Of a DNA stretch of 64,000 bases, positions 63,665-64,000 are shown piece after piece. Origin of the DNA: Deltaproteobacteria bacterium (GTDB lineage: Bacteria; Desulfobacterota; Binatia; HRBIN30; JACQVA1); NCBI GenBank assembly GCA_016178705.1, contig JACOST010000011.1:62001-126000 (forward strand). Reading direction: 5' to 3'. The translations under genes were made by a program, and so were the position numbers. The first letter of the stretch is position 1. Every line of letters starts with the position of its first letter. The notes beneath the pieces are model-generated. The model saw only the letters and a list, made by a program, of their open reading frames with translations, had not been told where the DNA came from and made no database searches.

Positions 63665-64000
63665 ATGGGCACCGTCCACTTCGGCGTCTCGCTACCGCAA
63701 ATCAAACGGACCTGGGAGGAGACGCGCGCCGCCGCGCTCGAGTTCGAACGCCTCGGGTTCGATTCGGTGTGGCTCAACGATCATCTCTACGGCATCCCAG
63801 GTCCGCAGATTCCCATCCTCGAAGCGTGGACCACGTTGTCGGCGGTTGGTGCCGTAACCAACCGCGTGCAGCTCGGGACGTTGGTTTCGCCGGTCGGTTT
63901 CCGCAATCCCGCGCTGCTGGCGAAGATGGCGGCGACGCTCGACCAGATCAGCAGCGGGCGCGTGATCGTCGGCATCGGCGGCGGGTGGTTCCAGATGGAG
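63665..64000 (+). CDS. LLM-class flavin/F420-dependent oxidoreductase, N-terminal part
   Basis: 112 codons reach the window end; the gene continues to the right. ATG at 63665 after TAGGAGG. The start MGTVHFGVSLPQIKRTWEET, then FERLGFDSVWLNDHLYG, WTTLSAVGAVTNRVQLGTLV, FRNPALLAKMAATLDQIS and GRVIVGIGGGW are typical of luciferase-like monooxygenases, most often F420-dependent in high-GC soil bacteria. Substrate unknown. It follows the CoA transferase by 73 bp in the same direction. Confidence 0.92.
   Translation, partial: MGTVHFGVSLPQIKRTWEETRAAALEFERLGFDSVWLNDHLYGIPGPQIPILEAWTTLSAVGAVTNRVQLGTLVSPVGFRNPALLAKMAATLDQISSGRVIVGIGGGWFQME

Overview
The window is about 64 kb of high-GC bacterial chromosome. 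It has dense gene packing, many GTG starts, clear AGGAGG-type ribosome sites and intergenic spaces full of small palindromic repeats. The gene content points to an uncultured, soil-type, deltaproteobacterial or Binatota-like lineage: acyl-CoA dehydrogenase, enoyl-CoA hydratase, CaiB-type CoA transferase and LLM oxidoreductase genes, a WS/DGAT acyltransferase, a double-length UvrA, a RecBCD set and IPTL/PEP-CTERM-like surface proteins. That placement is inference from gene content; no rRNA or ribosomal marker gene lies in the window.

Layout. 1-28.5 kb is ordinary chromosome: the end of an acyl-CoA dehydrogenase gene, a FecR/DUF6600 secreted protein, a PaaX-type regulator with a fatty acid desaturase, the lipid II flippase MurJ, a yellow/royal-jelly-type protein, a coupled pair of alpha/beta hydrolases (one without its nucleophile), a PF02636 methyltransferase, a histidine kinase-like protein with permuted domain order, MFS, carboxylesterase, lactonase-type MBL and adenosine deaminase-type genes, a metallophosphoesterase, uvrA, and an operon of two dodecins plus a WS/DGAT.

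28.6-40.2 kb is a probable genomic island. An intact tRNA-Gly(CCC) lies at the left edge, and a 46-bp near-copy of its 3' part (43/46 identical) lies 11.5 kb away at the right edge. No integrase remains. Inside are catabolic or actinobacterial-looking genes (amidohydrolase, hydrolase, ECF41-type sigma factor, DUF6223-like protein, VOC protein, cytochrome P450), pieces of a MacAB/HlyD-type exporter broken by stop codons and a frameshift, an IS21-type IstB remnant, and an intact, overlapping two-gene cassette at 33365-37527. The cassette encodes an 880-aa helical-repeat protein with an N-terminal four-cysteine cluster, and a 507-aa protein ending in a PD-(D/E)xK nuclease motif. I know no named system with this architecture; it is the best candidate here for an undescribed defence module.

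40.3-51.2 kb holds a pair of an uncharacterised wHTH-like protein and an MscS channel, then a compact recC-recB-recD operon. recD carries an in-frame palindromic repeat that adds about 26 residues.

51.2-58.2 kb is a glycosylation and surface-protein cluster: a TIGR03032-TPR-GT41 (O-GlcNAc transferase-like) fusion, a 165-bp-repeat FG-GAP/VCBS protein with an IPTL-like C-terminal sorting signal that is interrupted by a frameshift, and a glycosyltransferase-like gene.

58.5-64 kb returns to metabolism: a lipoprotein-type amidohydrolase, a DTW-domain tRNA modification enzyme, enoyl-CoA hydratase, a double EthD protein, a frameshifted CaiB CoA transferase and the start of an LLM-class oxidoreductase. 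At least six kinds of dispersed palindromic repeats occur between genes, and two sit in frame inside genes (uvrA, recD).
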